DNA of 64,000 bases from Ariolimax columbianus. Its lineage: Eukaryota; Mollusca; Gastropoda; Stylommatophora; Arionidae. The notes under the pieces were generated by a model. The model worked only from the letters and a program-made list of their open reading frames with translations, was not told the origin of the DNA and ran no database searches. The stretch's first letter is position 1. Every line of letters begins with the position of its first letter. Both the position numbers and the translations under genes were made by a program. The stretch covers positions 23,625,239-23,689,238 of the forward strand of contig JAVGWX010000011.1 in assembly GCA_036924085.1 (NCBI GenBank). Reading direction: 5' to 3'. Positions 1-9,806 of this stretch are shown here, one piece after another.

Positions 1-439
1 TTATTACAATGATTAATATATGTATCATGTGACCAATGCAACCTATGATTAGTGTACAACGTATGATTGGTGTTTTTCTGTTCACTTTATGATACACTTA
101 TCTACGTTTTGTCTGCTCCAAAATTTGTCTAATCTACTATCTAGAATTTGACCTGCACGAAGAAAGACCAGAGCTAATTCCTTGTATGCTAAAGTACACA
201 GCTGATTCTGTTCTGTTGTTCGGGTTCTTCTTAAATTCATACATAATCAATTGTGCGAATAATAAAACAAGGGTTTCTAAACTTATGTTCCGAAGTGGAG
301 TATCGATGAATAATCTTTGATTTGCGATGAAACAGTTATGTTACCTAAAAACATGCAAGAACTACATGAATTGGTGATTCAATGAAGGAAGAAAAGGGCA
401 GGTATGTAAATATTATATTAACACTGATCAAATTAAAAC
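1..439. other. No gene seen
   Basis: AT-rich sequence with no recognisable repeat, coding frame or RNA. It ends where a LINE tail begins. Confidence 0.5.
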
Positions 440-745
440 CGGTAACTAACAAAGACATTCGACAAGAGTTGAGCATAAAGGACTACTCTTTTATCAATTC
501 CATTTTGGCTAGAAAATGCAAATACTTTGGTCACATCTAGAGACACAACGGTCTCAAGAGAACAGTGATGGAAGGTATGGTGCCAGGTAAAAGAGGCAGG
601 GGTAGACCAAGAAGACGAAGGCATCAAGATATCCAGGAATGCATAGGTATGTGGCGGAGGCTGGAGTTTTGGCAAGGGAACGAGTTTCGTTCAGGCAGAC
701 TTTGATGGGAGCGACGTTCTATAAAGAACATGCTACATGATGATG
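440..745 (+). pseudogene. LINE-K C-terminal tail, broken
   Basis: Reading + from about 448 gives the tail of an endonuclease/reverse-transcriptase LINE: DIRQEL, then KYFGHI, a stop at 538-540, RHNGLKRTVMEGMVPG, and a basic GRGRPRRR block. A frame slip follows just after 648. The end matches the second copy at 36275-36690. The YFGHI..H.GL and GRPRRR motifs are typical of sequence downstream of the RT domain in such LINEs. The piece is 5' truncated, has one in-frame stop and one frameshift, and is non-functional. No tail or TSD could be defined. Confidence 0.8.
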
Positions 746-1202
746 AATTAACAAAGTCAGTCTCGAAATCTAGGCAATGGAGTAAGAAAAGAAAGTAGCA
801 TTTCCTGTGCAGAACGTCTTTACCTACAACCCCCCAATCTATTTAGCTGTTAGACGTATCTTGGCAAGTGTGCAGTACTATAGGTCAGGTAAAATATACT
901 TGCAAGACCTCCAATTTGCTTCCACGCAGGTCTCCAAGCTAGCGAGGTGAGGGACTGACGGGCTTCCCGTAGTAGTGAGAGATGCATAAATTAATTCAAA
1001 CATAACACGACAGCCTGGAGTAATCCGGTATACCATCACCAGCACGCTCGGAATGTTAGGAACGTTACTGCAATCCGCCACTTAATGCCGTTTTCAGTAC
1101 GCACATACGAGTAAACTTACTCGTCGTGTTCTTTCAACAACAACAACAACAACAACAACAATCAGTGTCCATTAAAATATTTGTTCACGTAAAAAGTCAG
1201 CA
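746..1202. other. No gene; includes (CAA)n at 1136-1161
   Basis: No supported gene. The only feature is a pure CAA microsatellite of about eight units. A 67-codon minus-strand frame at 878-1081 shows no recognisable motif. Confidence 0.5.
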
Positions 1203-1412
1203 TCTTGCTGAAAACAATACTGGAAAGAAAGGTGAAGCTCAAACGTAAACAGGTCAACAGCGATATAAGTGGGAAGATATCATCGATATATGGACAGGGA
1301 AAAAGCCTGGCAGATTGTGTCAAAAATGATAGAGACGGAAGACGTTCGAGACCCATTGCAGCCGGCCTTTGCTTGGAGATGGCACAAGAACTGAGCTGAG
1401 GTAATTGTTCTG
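1203..1412 (+). pseudogene. LINE-D C-terminal tail fragment
   Basis: The + frame reads LKTILERKVKLKRK and ends SRPIAAGLCLEMAQ. It aligns with the better copy at 46040-46308 plus 46854-46905 (LLKNILEGRVEG ... ARDGVHWRSIA). This is the basic tail after the RT domain of an endonuclease-type LINE. The middle has slipped frame relative to the other copy. The 3' end runs into a short GAACTGAGCTGAG tail similar to the ACTGAACTG end of the other copy. Not functional. Confidence 0.65.
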
Positions 1413-1485
1413 AAGTGTTATAGGGCTCCATAAAAGTATCGAGAGAATATGTCTACAATAAATATGGTTTCTTTTATTTTTAACA

Positions 1486-1866
1486 TGAATGGTAAATCTT
1501 CTTCTTCTTCCTACGCTGTCAGACGTCAACCTGTATTTTTTTCGGAAAAAGCAGTGGTCATCCTGAGGCTGTCGACACTGCCATAGAGCTTGTCTAGTGT
1601 TGCCACTGGTGATGGCCACATGTGCTTTCTCTGATCCTCGTATATCGGGCAGTTTTGCAGCAAATGCTCAGCGGTCATTTTCCCGGTACCACACGTGCAT
1701 TCGTCAGTGCCATCTATCTTCAATTTATTGAATAGGTGGTACCTCAGTCTATTGTGCCCTGTGCGAAGTCTGAAGACCACGACCTGCTCTCTTCTGTTCA
1801 ACTGGTAATAGGCATCGTCTTTTGTGTAGCCAGTATGTTTTGTTTCCAATTTGGTGAATGGTATAT
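1486..1866 (-). mobile_element. LINE-A 3' fragment with TSD
   Basis: The minus strand carries the C-terminus of an RNase H LINE: LNRREQVVVFRLRTGHNRL, the zinc-knuckle-like CTCGTGKMTAEHLLQNCP, then a WPSP tail. The 3' end is a short GAA tail (CTT on +) at 1498-1512. The insert 1498-1854 is flanked by TGAATGGTAAAT (1486-1497) and TGAATGGTATAT (1855-1866), matching at 11 of 12 positions. That is a good target-site duplication for a 5'-truncated copy made by target-primed reverse transcription. Diverged copies with the same end lie at 38324-38525, 41918-42658 and 63224-64000. Confidence 0.88.
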
Positions 1867-1979
1867 GACTGACGGAGAACGACTGTTTATATCAGCGCGC
1901 ACTTTATATGATTAATCTTCCATTAATACTGTTTGGATCTGCGATTGTTAGTAGCTTTAATATTCAATAACTGATGGAA

Positions 1980-2250
1980 AAAACATTACGGTACGGCCAT
2001 ACGTTACGGAAACCAGCTGATAATATTACTAGACGAGCTCTGTCCTGGAATCCACAGGGCAAGAAAAGTAGATGAAGAGGAAGACACTAATTGAACAGGG
2101 AACTGGAAGCAAATATAAAGGCAGCCAAGAGGACGTGGACAATATTGGCTCAGATGGATCATGATAAGAAGACTTTGCGAGTAATTGTTGAGGACCTATG
2201 CTTCACATGGAGTAGACAGATCTTTGATGATTGATTGATTGATTGATTAT
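1980..2250 (+). pseudogene. LINE-F-type tail ending in (GATT)n
   Basis: The + frame reads LRYGHTLRKPADNITRRAL, then WNPQGKKS, the C-terminal signature of a LINE related to LINE-F. It ends in (GATT)n at about 2227-2248. Stops occur (after GKKSR). The same tail type is seen at 4948-5150 (minus), 28130-28675 and 43330-43617. Confidence 0.78.
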
Positions 2251-2261
2251 CAATTCATTTG

Positions 2262-2524
2262 TAAGTTGTCAGGGACGACGTGAGCTAGTGATTAGGTGAC
2301 ACGGCGCCCAATCCGAAGGTGCTAGGTTCGCTCCCCATCACAACACCGGCCCCCGGGGGAAGGAACCGCTTAAAAATTGCAGGAGCAAGCAGACCTTTAC
2401 ACAAAATGAATGACAAAGTCGGATGCACTGGACCGACATGCGCAAAATAAAAACAGGGCAACGCACATGGCCTTGTGAATAGAGAAATAAGACGAATGCA
2501 GTGAGAAAAAAATTATAAGTTGTC
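2262..2524 (+). mobile_element. SINE-1, full length, with 9-bp TSD
   Basis: Sense-strand SINE of about 243 bp (2272-2514). The tRNA-like head GGGACGACGTGAGCTAGTG contains an A-box-like stretch, and GGTTCGCTCCCC stands at the B box. A central core about CGGATGCACTGGACCGAC follows, then an A-rich tail. TAAGTTGTC occurs immediately before (2262-2270) and after (2516-2524), a perfect 9-bp target-site duplication. tRNA-headed SINEs are RNA polymerase III transcripts mobilised by a partner LINE. This copy sits just after the (GATT)n tail of a LINE. Confidence 0.92.
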
Positions 2525-3371
2525 TACAGTCAAGCATAAATAAATGGACAGATCATAAACAACAATTATTATATTTGAAATCTACTGGTCGATTTATTGA
2601 TCTGATCAGGTGTGGATCTGAAATGTATTTCAAGGGTTCATCAAGGATAACATGATTGAGAAAGACTTAATTAAAACATGATAAATTAGTCAATAAGTTA
2701 GTCAGCAACAAGCGACGCAATACTACCAGTTAGTGATATAGTCTTGTGCAATCGTAACAAACAATCGTACAAGATTATACTGGAAGAAATGCAGTAACTC
2801 CAAACATAATAGTTATTGGATTCTTCTACGTTGCTCACTGATAACGTTGTGTATAGTACGTCATTTCTATTTGATCAACAGACGTCACTCAAGCTAATAA
2901 TAGATTTAGGTCAGTTTGTGTTTTTAGGAGGTCTCAAGATCTTTGTAATATATCCTACTTTATCTTTCATATATCATATAAATGCCAAATACAGGTGTAC
3001 CCTTGGAGACGCATTGGCGTAGGCATTGAAAGCTTCGTTCACAATCCTAAAGAAATATGTTCGAACCTCGTTGTGCTCAGTTTGAAAGACCGTGTATGTC
3101 GTAGAATTTTTCATGATATGACGGTTTCTACCAGTTAACCCAGCTCTAAATTGTTACCTTGCTAAGTCGAGGAAAATTTCGAAGCCGTTGAGGAATCTAA
3201 GGGTTCGTGATCTGTCATTTGGCAAATTCAGCAACGAAAGGAACTGACATGTATGCGGCACCGAGTTGCGATGAAGTCGCCTCTTTGGACCACTTTTTCA
3301 TTTGAAATTGAAGCCGGGTATTTATTTAAAAAGTGAAACAGTTTTCTTTCTACTTATACGTCAAGCAACGC
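2525..3371. other. No gene seen
   Basis: Single-copy-looking AT-rich sequence. A 68-codon frame at 2816-3022 has no motif, splice context or relative elsewhere in the window. Confidence 0.45.
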
Positions 3372-3760
3372 TGGGAGCTTCAGTCATCTGTCCTGCGCCA
3401 AGTGCGTTGCGTCGTTCAATGTGAGATCGTGTCGTTGCGCAATCACTCTAATACCATCTTTCCACCCACCTTGCGGCCGTCCCCTTGCTCTGTAGACAGA
3501 TCTACCATCGGTGGAAGCCATCAGTGGAAGTTGATGAGGAAGCATTTTCATGAGAAGATCGAACCAACGTATTTTGTATTTAGAAATGTATTCTGTACAA
3601 GGCGTAATACCGACCATACTTCGAATGTCTTCGTTTCGCATTTTGTCTGTCCTTGTAACACCGATGACCTTCCTCAAACACTTCATTCACACGTCGACAT
3701 TCTTCTCAGCTGCTCCTTGGATAAAGGCCATGTTTGACACTGGTAGCACAGAGTCTGCAA
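3372..3760 (-). pseudogene. LINE-J C-terminal tail
   Basis: The minus strand gives MKCLRKVIGVTRTDKMRNE, then IRWFDLLMKM and RARGRPQGGWKDGI, ending LNDATHLAQDR. These are post-RT motifs of endonuclease-type LINEs (CLRK..GVTR.D..RN, W.. L.RM, GRP...W). The frame is open for about 100 codons but has no RT. Homology to the second copy (31420-31935, +) extends upstream of the first Met, so the Met is not a real start. Confidence 0.8.
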
Positions 3761-4039
3761 AAATATGCTGTTTATCAGCTGTTGCTTTGTTGTCAAACTA
3801 ATTCTCTTGTGTCTAAGCAGTGGGGACAGCTGATAAGTCACCACAAATCCTTTCTGACAGCTAGTCTCGAATTCTTTTTCTATCCTATATAATCCTACTT
3901 GAACGAATGGGCCTGTTGAAGAACAATATTATTTCTACTTGTGTTGAATGGCCCATGTGCTCTGCTGGTCCTCACAGTGAAGCAGTTTGGCTGTGAAATT
4001 AAAGTGTGCTTCAAATGAAAACTGTAGATATATTTTTTG
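3761..4039. other. No gene seen
   Basis: No repeat relative or motif recognised. Confidence 0.4.
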
Positions 4040-4315
4040 TGGTATATTTATTCGGAAAAAGTTGAACACAACTGCATCTTTTTTTGACGTAGTCACCATT
4101 GCGTTCGATACAAGTCACCAACCGCCTATAAAGTGCATGGATTCCTGTAGAAAAAAATTCTCTTGATCGCTTGTGTAACCACTTGTGTAACCAACCACCT
4201 GTTGGACCTCTTCATCGGACCTGAAAGTCTTTTCTCTCAATGTCTCTGTTAGTCGTCCAAAGACGTAGAAATCGTGGCTAGGTCTCGTGAGTACGACAGA
4301 TGTGGTAGACACTGA
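4040..4315 (-). pseudogene. mariner-like transposase C-terminus
   Basis: The minus-strand frame contains TRPSHDFYVFGRLTETLR, then FRSDEEVQQVV, FFLQESMHFIGGW and SNAMVTT. This fits the C-terminal block of mariner/Tc1 transposases (canonical pattern PSDYHLFG.L ... F.SDEEV ... FF..GI..L..RW..CI...GDYV). The final catalytic D of the DDE/D triad would be in the PSD motif; here it reads PSH. A repeated segment (YTSGYTSDQ) interrupts it. No terminal inverted repeat was located, so this is a dead fragment. Confidence 0.72.
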
Positions 4316-4947
4316 AAGTGGACATCCTTGATGTCAATAGTAGCGCAGTCATCTTTTAACTGCAATTATGACGTCATGTGCAGGACACTTTTGACATCCT
4401 TAGCAACCACATTAACACGCTACAATACAATGGCATGGTTTTTCTCATCCCGCTTTTAAAGTTTTCATTCGAAGCTTACTCGTATGTCCCGTACTGTAAG
4501 GACACATTTAATGGTTCATTAGATTTGCATTTGGCCAGCAATATACCAGATAGACGTTCAGTTCAAAATATCTCTACTGTCTGTACTTTAACACTGTATC
4601 TTCTCGCTGATCCAGTTTACATTTTTATTGTATTACTGAGTATGTGAAACATGCCCATATGACCCTTGAGAAGTCGCTAATCTGCCAAAATGGTGAGTAT
4701 TCAAAATCAATATTCATGACCACTGTTTTTCATAAATAAATGTGTCAGTTTATATATGAACGGTACGTAAATATATGTTCCCTTGTGGTTCGATCTAATT
4801 CATTTGTCTTATTTTTAAACCAGCATTTTGTTGAAACCAAAATGGTTTCTTGATATCTGTGTTAACCGTTGGCTTGCTGCTCTTTGAACTTTCTATTATC
4901 TCTTATTGGTTTAGTTTATTGTTGCCATATGCTTATATCTCAACTGG
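4316..4947. other. No gene supported
   Basis: An open frame of 89 codons at 4378-4647 (+) is hydrophobic but lacks motif, splice signals and relatives. The remainder is AT-rich. Confidence 0.4.
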
Positions 4948-5150
4948 TCAATCAATCAATTAATCAATCAATCAATTAAGCAAAAACATGACCACTTCCT
5001 GCGTAGCATAGGTATAACACGTCAAGTCTTCAAATCATGAGCCATCCAAGCCAGTTTTGCCCACCTGATATTGTCTCTCCATTCCCTCTTCCATGAGTGT
5101 CTTTTCCTGCGCTATTGATTATCATCTTTTCAGTTCTTCTTTATTCTTTT
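4948..5150 (-). mobile_element. LINE-F-type 3' end, (GATT)n tail
   Basis: On the minus strand, CTATGCTACGCAGGAAG is followed by a (GATT)n run (AATC repeats on + at 4948-4980). The same order (CTATGCTCCGTAGGAAG then TTGATT) is seen at 43572-43617. Upstream residues read QERHSWKREWRDNIRWAK, fitting the last part of the LINE-F protein. Confidence 0.65.
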
Positions 5151-5370
5151 TGTCTCATCTATTCACATATTCATTTATTTTCCTGATTAGCTTTGTGGTA
5201 GTAGTAGTAGTAGTAGTCCCTTTCAGTCATGACTGACTATAGGATAATATGTCTTGGAGTAGACACAAAAATAATAGAGAAACTGAGAGGTCTCTCCATA
5301 TCATGCGCTTGAGCATTCTTCTATGGAGAACAAGCTATGGTAGAGCACTTGATTTTCATGGCAGAGGTAG
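5151..5370. other. No gene; (GTA)n at about 5199-5216
   Basis: A short GTA microsatellite and otherwise unassigned sequence. Confidence 0.45.
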
Positions 5371-5795
5371 GGGGTTCTTCTTCTTCTTCTTCTTCTTCGT
5401 CGTTCGTTCGTTCGTTCGTTCGTTCGTTCATTCGTTCTCAATCTCCCTCTACCAAACCCTGAAAGGGTTAGTAGCAGAATGTAGTCCAGAGAACGGAATG
5501 CGTTGTGTTGTAGTTTACAGCTTGGCTGCGATATTTGCACCTTTCGGACCAACACATCCGACTTCAGCAATCATTTTTTTAGTACATGGTTAGCATTCCC
5601 TCTTCGATCCCTTCTCCTTAGCCAGTATGCCCTGCTGCAGCCTGTTATCCAGGATCACCGCGTGGAGGTGTAGAAGGGTCTTGGCAGCTATGGTTTGCTG
5701 GCCCTGACGCAAGCAGTCACATATGGGTCGCTGACCACAGCAGCTCATGCGCTGCTCAGCATCTTGATCCCGTACGGGGTTCAACTCTCATTACT
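5371..5795 (-). mobile_element. SINE-2, near full length
   Basis: Minus-strand SINE. From 5' to 3' (right to left) it has GGGATCAAGATGCTGAGCAG, a GACTGCTTGCGTCAGGGCCA block, GGTGATCCTGGATAACAGG, the core TGCTGAAGTCGGATGTG, then GGGAGATTGAGAACGAAC. It ends in a (GAAC)n/(GAA)n tail seen on + as TTC repeats at 5371-5398 and GTTC repeats at 5399-5437. Relatives: 12352-13312, 18330-18545, 25720-25905, 38190-38720, 44107-44465, 50145-50310, 50530-50790, 52421-52586. The GAA tail suggests mobilisation by LINE-A (inference). Its 5' end abuts the LINE-A1 tail. Confidence 0.82.
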
Positions 5796-5805
5796 GGTCC
5801 ACATC

Positions 5806-7108
5806 TTCTTCTTCATCGATCAACTTCTTCTTTTTCTTCTTCGCGTTCGGTTTCGTATGCTCGTTTTATGCCACCAGATGGGCTGCATCCATGAAGTGAC
5901 ACGTCAGTCGCAGATCCTCAATGGTTCCCCACAGTTTGTCTTGTATGTTTCTCTCCTCGGGCCAGGTTTTCTCACGGGAGTCTTGGTGCAGTGGACATGT
6001 TAGCAGAATGTGTTCTGGAGTCTGGGTCCTCTCTGACATGTGCATTGTGCTGTATGTGCTGATTTCATTTTATGCATGTGTGCATTTAGTCTGCAATGAC
6101 CTGTTCTGAGGCGAAAAATTGTGGTATACTGTTTCCTATTAAGTCTATTGATTGGGTCCTCTGGGTATTTACTGTTTGGTCTCTCTATCCACTGTTGTTT
6201 ACATTTTTTTTAAATGTTTACCTTGACTTCTGGCAGTGCCACTGGGTGGGTAAATTGTTCTCTTTGTCTTCCTTCCCTGGCTAGCCTGTCCGCCCATTCA
6301 TTCCCAGGTATGCCGCAGTGAGCTGGAATCCACTGGACGTGATTTTATTGTGGTCTGAGAGTTTGTTTAGCTGGCATATCAGTTCCCTTTCCATACTATT
6401 TCGTGGTTGTCTTTGTGTGGCCTGCAAAATTTCCATGCAGTCACACAAAAACACTATTCTGTTATCCTTTAACCCCTTTTCATCCAATAGTTTGACTGCT
6501 TCAATTATTGCCTGTTGCTCTGTTCTTAGATTTGTCGAGGGCTCCATGGCAGCACTTGCTTTTTCTATAACGGTTCCATCCTGTAGAAATATGACGAGTT
6601 CCGCCCCTCCTTTCCTCAATGTTTCCTCTGATGATCCATCTGTGTAGACGTGCGTCCACATGGGTTGAGGATAGGCGTCTCCAATATGCTTTAGGTTTTT
6701 TCTCTCAATGGATGGTCTGATTCTTCCACCTTTCAATCGATACCTGGTGTTTTTGCTTCCACCATGAAATTGGGCTGCTGGTCTGTATTTTCATATACTT
6801 GTATCATTTCCCATGTCGTTGGACATTTTGATATGATGTCACTGTTCCTGGGTGTAAGGGCTTTTGATAGATGATTGAAGCTTGTTCCTTTTATGCGGTT
6901 TTTTTGTTAATTCATTGACTTTTCCCTGCACTGGATTCATACGCTTGTGTTTTTCTGTCAGGTTTAGTATTTTTCCTTCTCTGCACTCACCGAGGCGCTG
7001 GAGGCCTGCTACCGCTTCGAGGTCTTTAATTGGGGTGCTTCGTAGACCTCCAGTAATAATTCTGAGTCCGGTATTCTGTGCCTTGCCTAGTTTCTGTAGG
7101 TTGGTCAT
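5806..7108 (-). pseudogene. LINE-A1: RNase H and zinc-knuckle end
   Basis: Minus-strand non-LTR retrotransposon remnant. In order: post-RT segment NLQKLGKAQNTGLRII ... STPIKDLEAVAGL (7108-6839); RNase H domain with VYTDGSSEETLRKGG (first catalytic Asp), LRTEQQAIIEA (Glu) and FLCDCMEIL (Asp) at 6736-6281; then TPEHILLTCPL and WGTIEDLRLTCHF near 6030-5880. The expected PSH/NE.AD end of RNase H is eroded (LTAAYLGMNGRTG). The 3' tail is GAAGAAAAAGAAGAAG (TTC runs on + at 5808-5842). Frameshifts separate the pieces. It abuts LINE-A2 at 7109, so it may have inserted there. Confidence 0.85.
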
Positions 7109-7310
7109 TGATCAACTGATACTGTGCTTCTAGTCTGGTGAGGTTCACTAAGGAAACTGTGCGTTTCAGGTCTTCGTCGATCCCCCACAGGTTTTCGAGT
7201 ACCACCCAGGACAGACTGCCTCTCATTGGTCTGTATAGGTAGGGCAGTCCTGCAAAATATGTTCTGGTGTTTGCTTGTGTACTCTACAATCGCACGTGGC
7301 ATTGTCGCTG

Positions 7311-7872
7311 AGACCCATTCTGTGAAGGTAGGCTTTCACAGTCGCATGTGGCAGTGCCTGAGACTCATTCTGCTGAGGTGGACCTTCACAATCGCATGTG
7401 GCAGTGTCTGAGACCTATTCTGCTGAGGTGGACCTTCACAATTGCATGTGGCAGTGTCTGAGACCCATTCTGCTGAGGTGGGCCTTCACAATCACATGTG
7501 GCAGTATCTGAGACCCATTTTGTGGAGGTGGGCCTTTACAATCACATGTGGCAGTATCTGAGACCCATTCTGTGGAAGTGGGCCTTCACAGTCGCATTTG
7601 GAAGTGTCTAAGACCGATTCTGTGGAAGTGTCTGAGACCCATTCTGTGGAAGTGTCTGAGACCCATTCTGTGGCAGTGTCTGAGACCCATTCTGTGGAAG
7701 TGTCTGAGATCCATTCTGTGGAAGTGTCTGAGACCCATTCTGTGGCAGTGTCTGAGACCCATTCTGTGGAAGTGTCTGAGACCCATTCTGTGGAAGTGTC
7801 TGAGACCCATTCTGTGGAAGTGTCTGAGACCCATTCTGTGGAAGTGTCTGAGACCCATTCTGTGGAAGTGGG
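7311..7872. repeat. Minisatellite made from LINE-A2 coding DNA
   Basis: About six 50-bp units (period seen at 7411, 7461, 7511, 7561, 7611) are followed by about eleven 24-bp units (from 7611). The 50-bp unit reads on the minus strand as LHRMGLRDTATCDCEGP-like residues, matching the adjoining LINE segment HRMGLSDNATCDC. The 24-bp unit is a subset of the 50-bp unit. The 24-bp part keeps all frames open, producing artefact ORFs of up to 205 codons. Confidence 0.92.
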
Positions 7873-7910
7873 CCTTGAGTTTACAATGTCCCGTTCTGAG
7901 TCTTGTGGTT

Positions 7911-8055
7911 GTGTTCGACTTATTTCTCTATTTGCCAAAGCAGTGTGCGTTGCACTATGTTTTTAAATTGCGCCTGTCGGCCCAGTGTATCCGACTTTGT
8001 CCTTCATTTAATGCAACGGTCTACTTCCTCCTTAATTTTCTAAGGGTTTGCTATC
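7911..8055 (-). mobile_element. SINE-1 3' half inside LINE-A2
   Basis: The + strand reads GTTCGACTTATTTCTC, then GCGCCTGTCGGCCCAGTG and TAAGGGTTTGCTATCC: the body and 3' end of a minus-strand SINE-1 without its tRNA head. Flanks CCCGTTCTGAG and CATCTCTGCCTAATTTG are adjacent in the uninterrupted LINE copy at 49990-50030, so this is an insertion. Confidence 0.82.
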
Positions 8056-8165
8056 CATCTCTGCCTAATTTGTCTTTGCTGTCATTTTCTTGCTTGTATT
8101 CTTTGTTCTGGTCTCTCCATTCTGTCCACATGGATCGTTTGATGAGTGTCTTTGCTTCTTTATAG

Positions 8166-8899
8166 CGCTGTTGATGGGGAGTCTGCAACCCAGCTGCAAA
8201 TTCGTACATGTCGTGATGTTATGGAAGTAAATGCAGCGAGGGGGGGGGAACATGTACACCTAACTCCTTTTTAATTTAATAAAGCTGTGCCTTCGTTCAA
8301 TGAAGTCTCTAAGACTTAATCCCCGACAGCAGTGTCTATTATGGTACTACCGTTTTACCTTTAGTGGTCTTACGACATAACTCGTGGTGTGCGATTGTTC
8401 TATTGTTTGCCTACAAATACTAGGACTTGGAGCCCTTGTCAGTAACGTGTGTACCTACACTGGCTCTCGATTCCGCTACTATAGACTGATGTTGCGAGGC
8501 CAAAGTTCTTGTAATCTGAACCGTCAAATAATCACTGATCATTTAACCTCATGTATAGCATGCAGGGGCGTTTTGATGTGGGGCGGGGGTGAGTAGGAAG
8601 GGGTTGTTGAGTGTGCAGCGGAGGGAGTCGGTATAGCTTTGAGGAAAGTCATTCGACTAGCAAGAAACGAACGATCAGTAAGGGAAAACGGTGTATGATT
8701 CGAATCCTGTAGGTTTCAATCGTCCTCTGGTCTCAAGGGAAGTGAGATCGACGTCTAGTTATATCGGAGATGAAAGAAATACTCGGAGGCCCTATGTACA
8801 TGTGCATTTACAGGAAGTCTTGAACGTTCAAAATAAAAAACAGTAGGGTCTTCAGCGCTAACCGGGAAAACATTCTAAAGATAATCAAATTCCTACGTA
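8166..8899. other. No gene seen
   Basis: Mixed composition, with a run of nine or ten G near 8240. No coding motif or repeat relative was recognised. Confidence 0.45.
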
Positions 8900-9064
8900 A
8901 TGGTGGCCGGATTAAAGACCAAAGGAGTGCCCCTCCGTCGCCCTATCAATCCTGCAAAGACACAACAGGCCAATCCCCTGGTGCGTCTGCACCAACGATT
9001 GTTGGTATACAAAAATAAATTACACTTCACCCCACACAAGAGTAGTAGAGAAATATTTACGTGA
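8900..9064 (+). CDS. Small open frame, 54 codons, unrecognised
   Basis: ATG at 8900, TGA at 9062-9064. The first half is basic and Pro-rich (MVAGLKTKGVPLRRPIN, then PAKTQQANPLVRLHQ); the end is KLHFTPHKSSREIF. No domain, signal peptide or membrane segment is visible. It is less AT-rich than its flanks and lies just before a 21-bp array. It could be a real micropeptide, an exon piece, or part of a dispersed element; no second copy occurs in the window. Low confidence. Confidence 0.25.
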   Translation: MVAGLKTKGVPLRRPINPAKTQQANPLVRLHQRLLVYKNKLHFTPHKSSREIFT

Positions 9065-9234
9065 AGTACACCATACGGAAAGTTCTTGACGAAATGAATC
9101 TTATACTTTAGGTCTAAATCTGTGTTTAAGATTGAACTGAAGATGCATAACTCAAAGCTAAAGGATCCTAACATAAAAGCTAATGGATCAAAAAAAAGAA
9201 ACTTAAACACTAAACATAAAACTGAATAGCATAA

Positions 9235-9806
9235 CAGAGTATTGAAGCAGTACCAGAAACAACTAAGTAGTAGAACACGAAACTGAAGTAGTACAACAGG
9301 AAACTGAAGTAGTAGAACATTAAACTGAAGTAGCAGAACAGAAAACTGATGTAGCAGAACAGAAAACTGAAGTAATAGAACATACAACTGAAGTAATAGA
9401 ACATACAACTGAAGTAGCAGAACAGAAAATTGAAGTAATAGAACATACAACTGAAGTAGCAGAACAGAAAACTGATGTAGTAGAACAAAACTGAAGTAAT
9501 AGAACATTAAACTGAAGTAGAAGAACAGAAAGCTGAAGCAGGTCAATTGGAAACTGAAATAGAACAACGCAGATTCAGTAGTAGAACAGAAAACTGATGT
9601 AGTAGAACAGAAAACTGATGTAGTAGAACAGAAAACTGATGTAGTAGAACAGAAAACTGATGTAGTAGAACAGAAAACTGATGTAGTAGAACAGAAAACT
9701 GAAGTAGTAGAACAGAAAACTGATGTAGTAGAACAGAAAACTGATGTAGTAGAACAGAAAACTGATGTAGTAGAACAGAAAACTGATGTAGTAGAACAGA
9801 AAATGC
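9235..9806. repeat. 21-bp tandem array (VVEQKTD heptads)
   Basis: The unit GTAGTAGAACAGAAAACTGAT is repeated about 27 times, in two blocks separated by a degenerate stretch near 9500-9580. Because 21 is a multiple of three, a + frame reads repeats of VVEQKTD with variants such as VAEQKTE and VIEHTTE. The minus-strand open frames are by-products. Confidence 0.9.

Larger units (their letters stand above)
7109..8165 (-). pseudogene. LINE-A2 C-terminus, array-expanded
   Basis: The minus strand encodes AKEAKTLIKRSMWTEW (8165-8110), then RMGLSDNATCDCRVHK and TPEHILQDCPTYTDQ (7310-7225), the CxC...H...C end of an RNase H LINE. The same order occurs at 49766-50140 (minus) and 57816-58030 (+). Two things disrupt it: a SINE-1 fragment at 7911-8055 and a tandem expansion at 7311-7872. 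Several frames in this region run open only because of the array. Confidence 0.82.

Noticed and set aside
3550..3801. 83- and 134-codon + frames
   Set aside because: Shadows of the minus-strand LINE-J tail.
4378..4647. 89-codon hydrophobic + frame
   Set aside because: No motif, no splice sites, no relative; chance ORF in AT-rich DNA.
7492..8165. 205-, 148- and 122-codon frames over the LINE-A2 array
   Set aside because: Artefacts of the 24-bp unit; the real LINE reading is on the minus strand in another phase.
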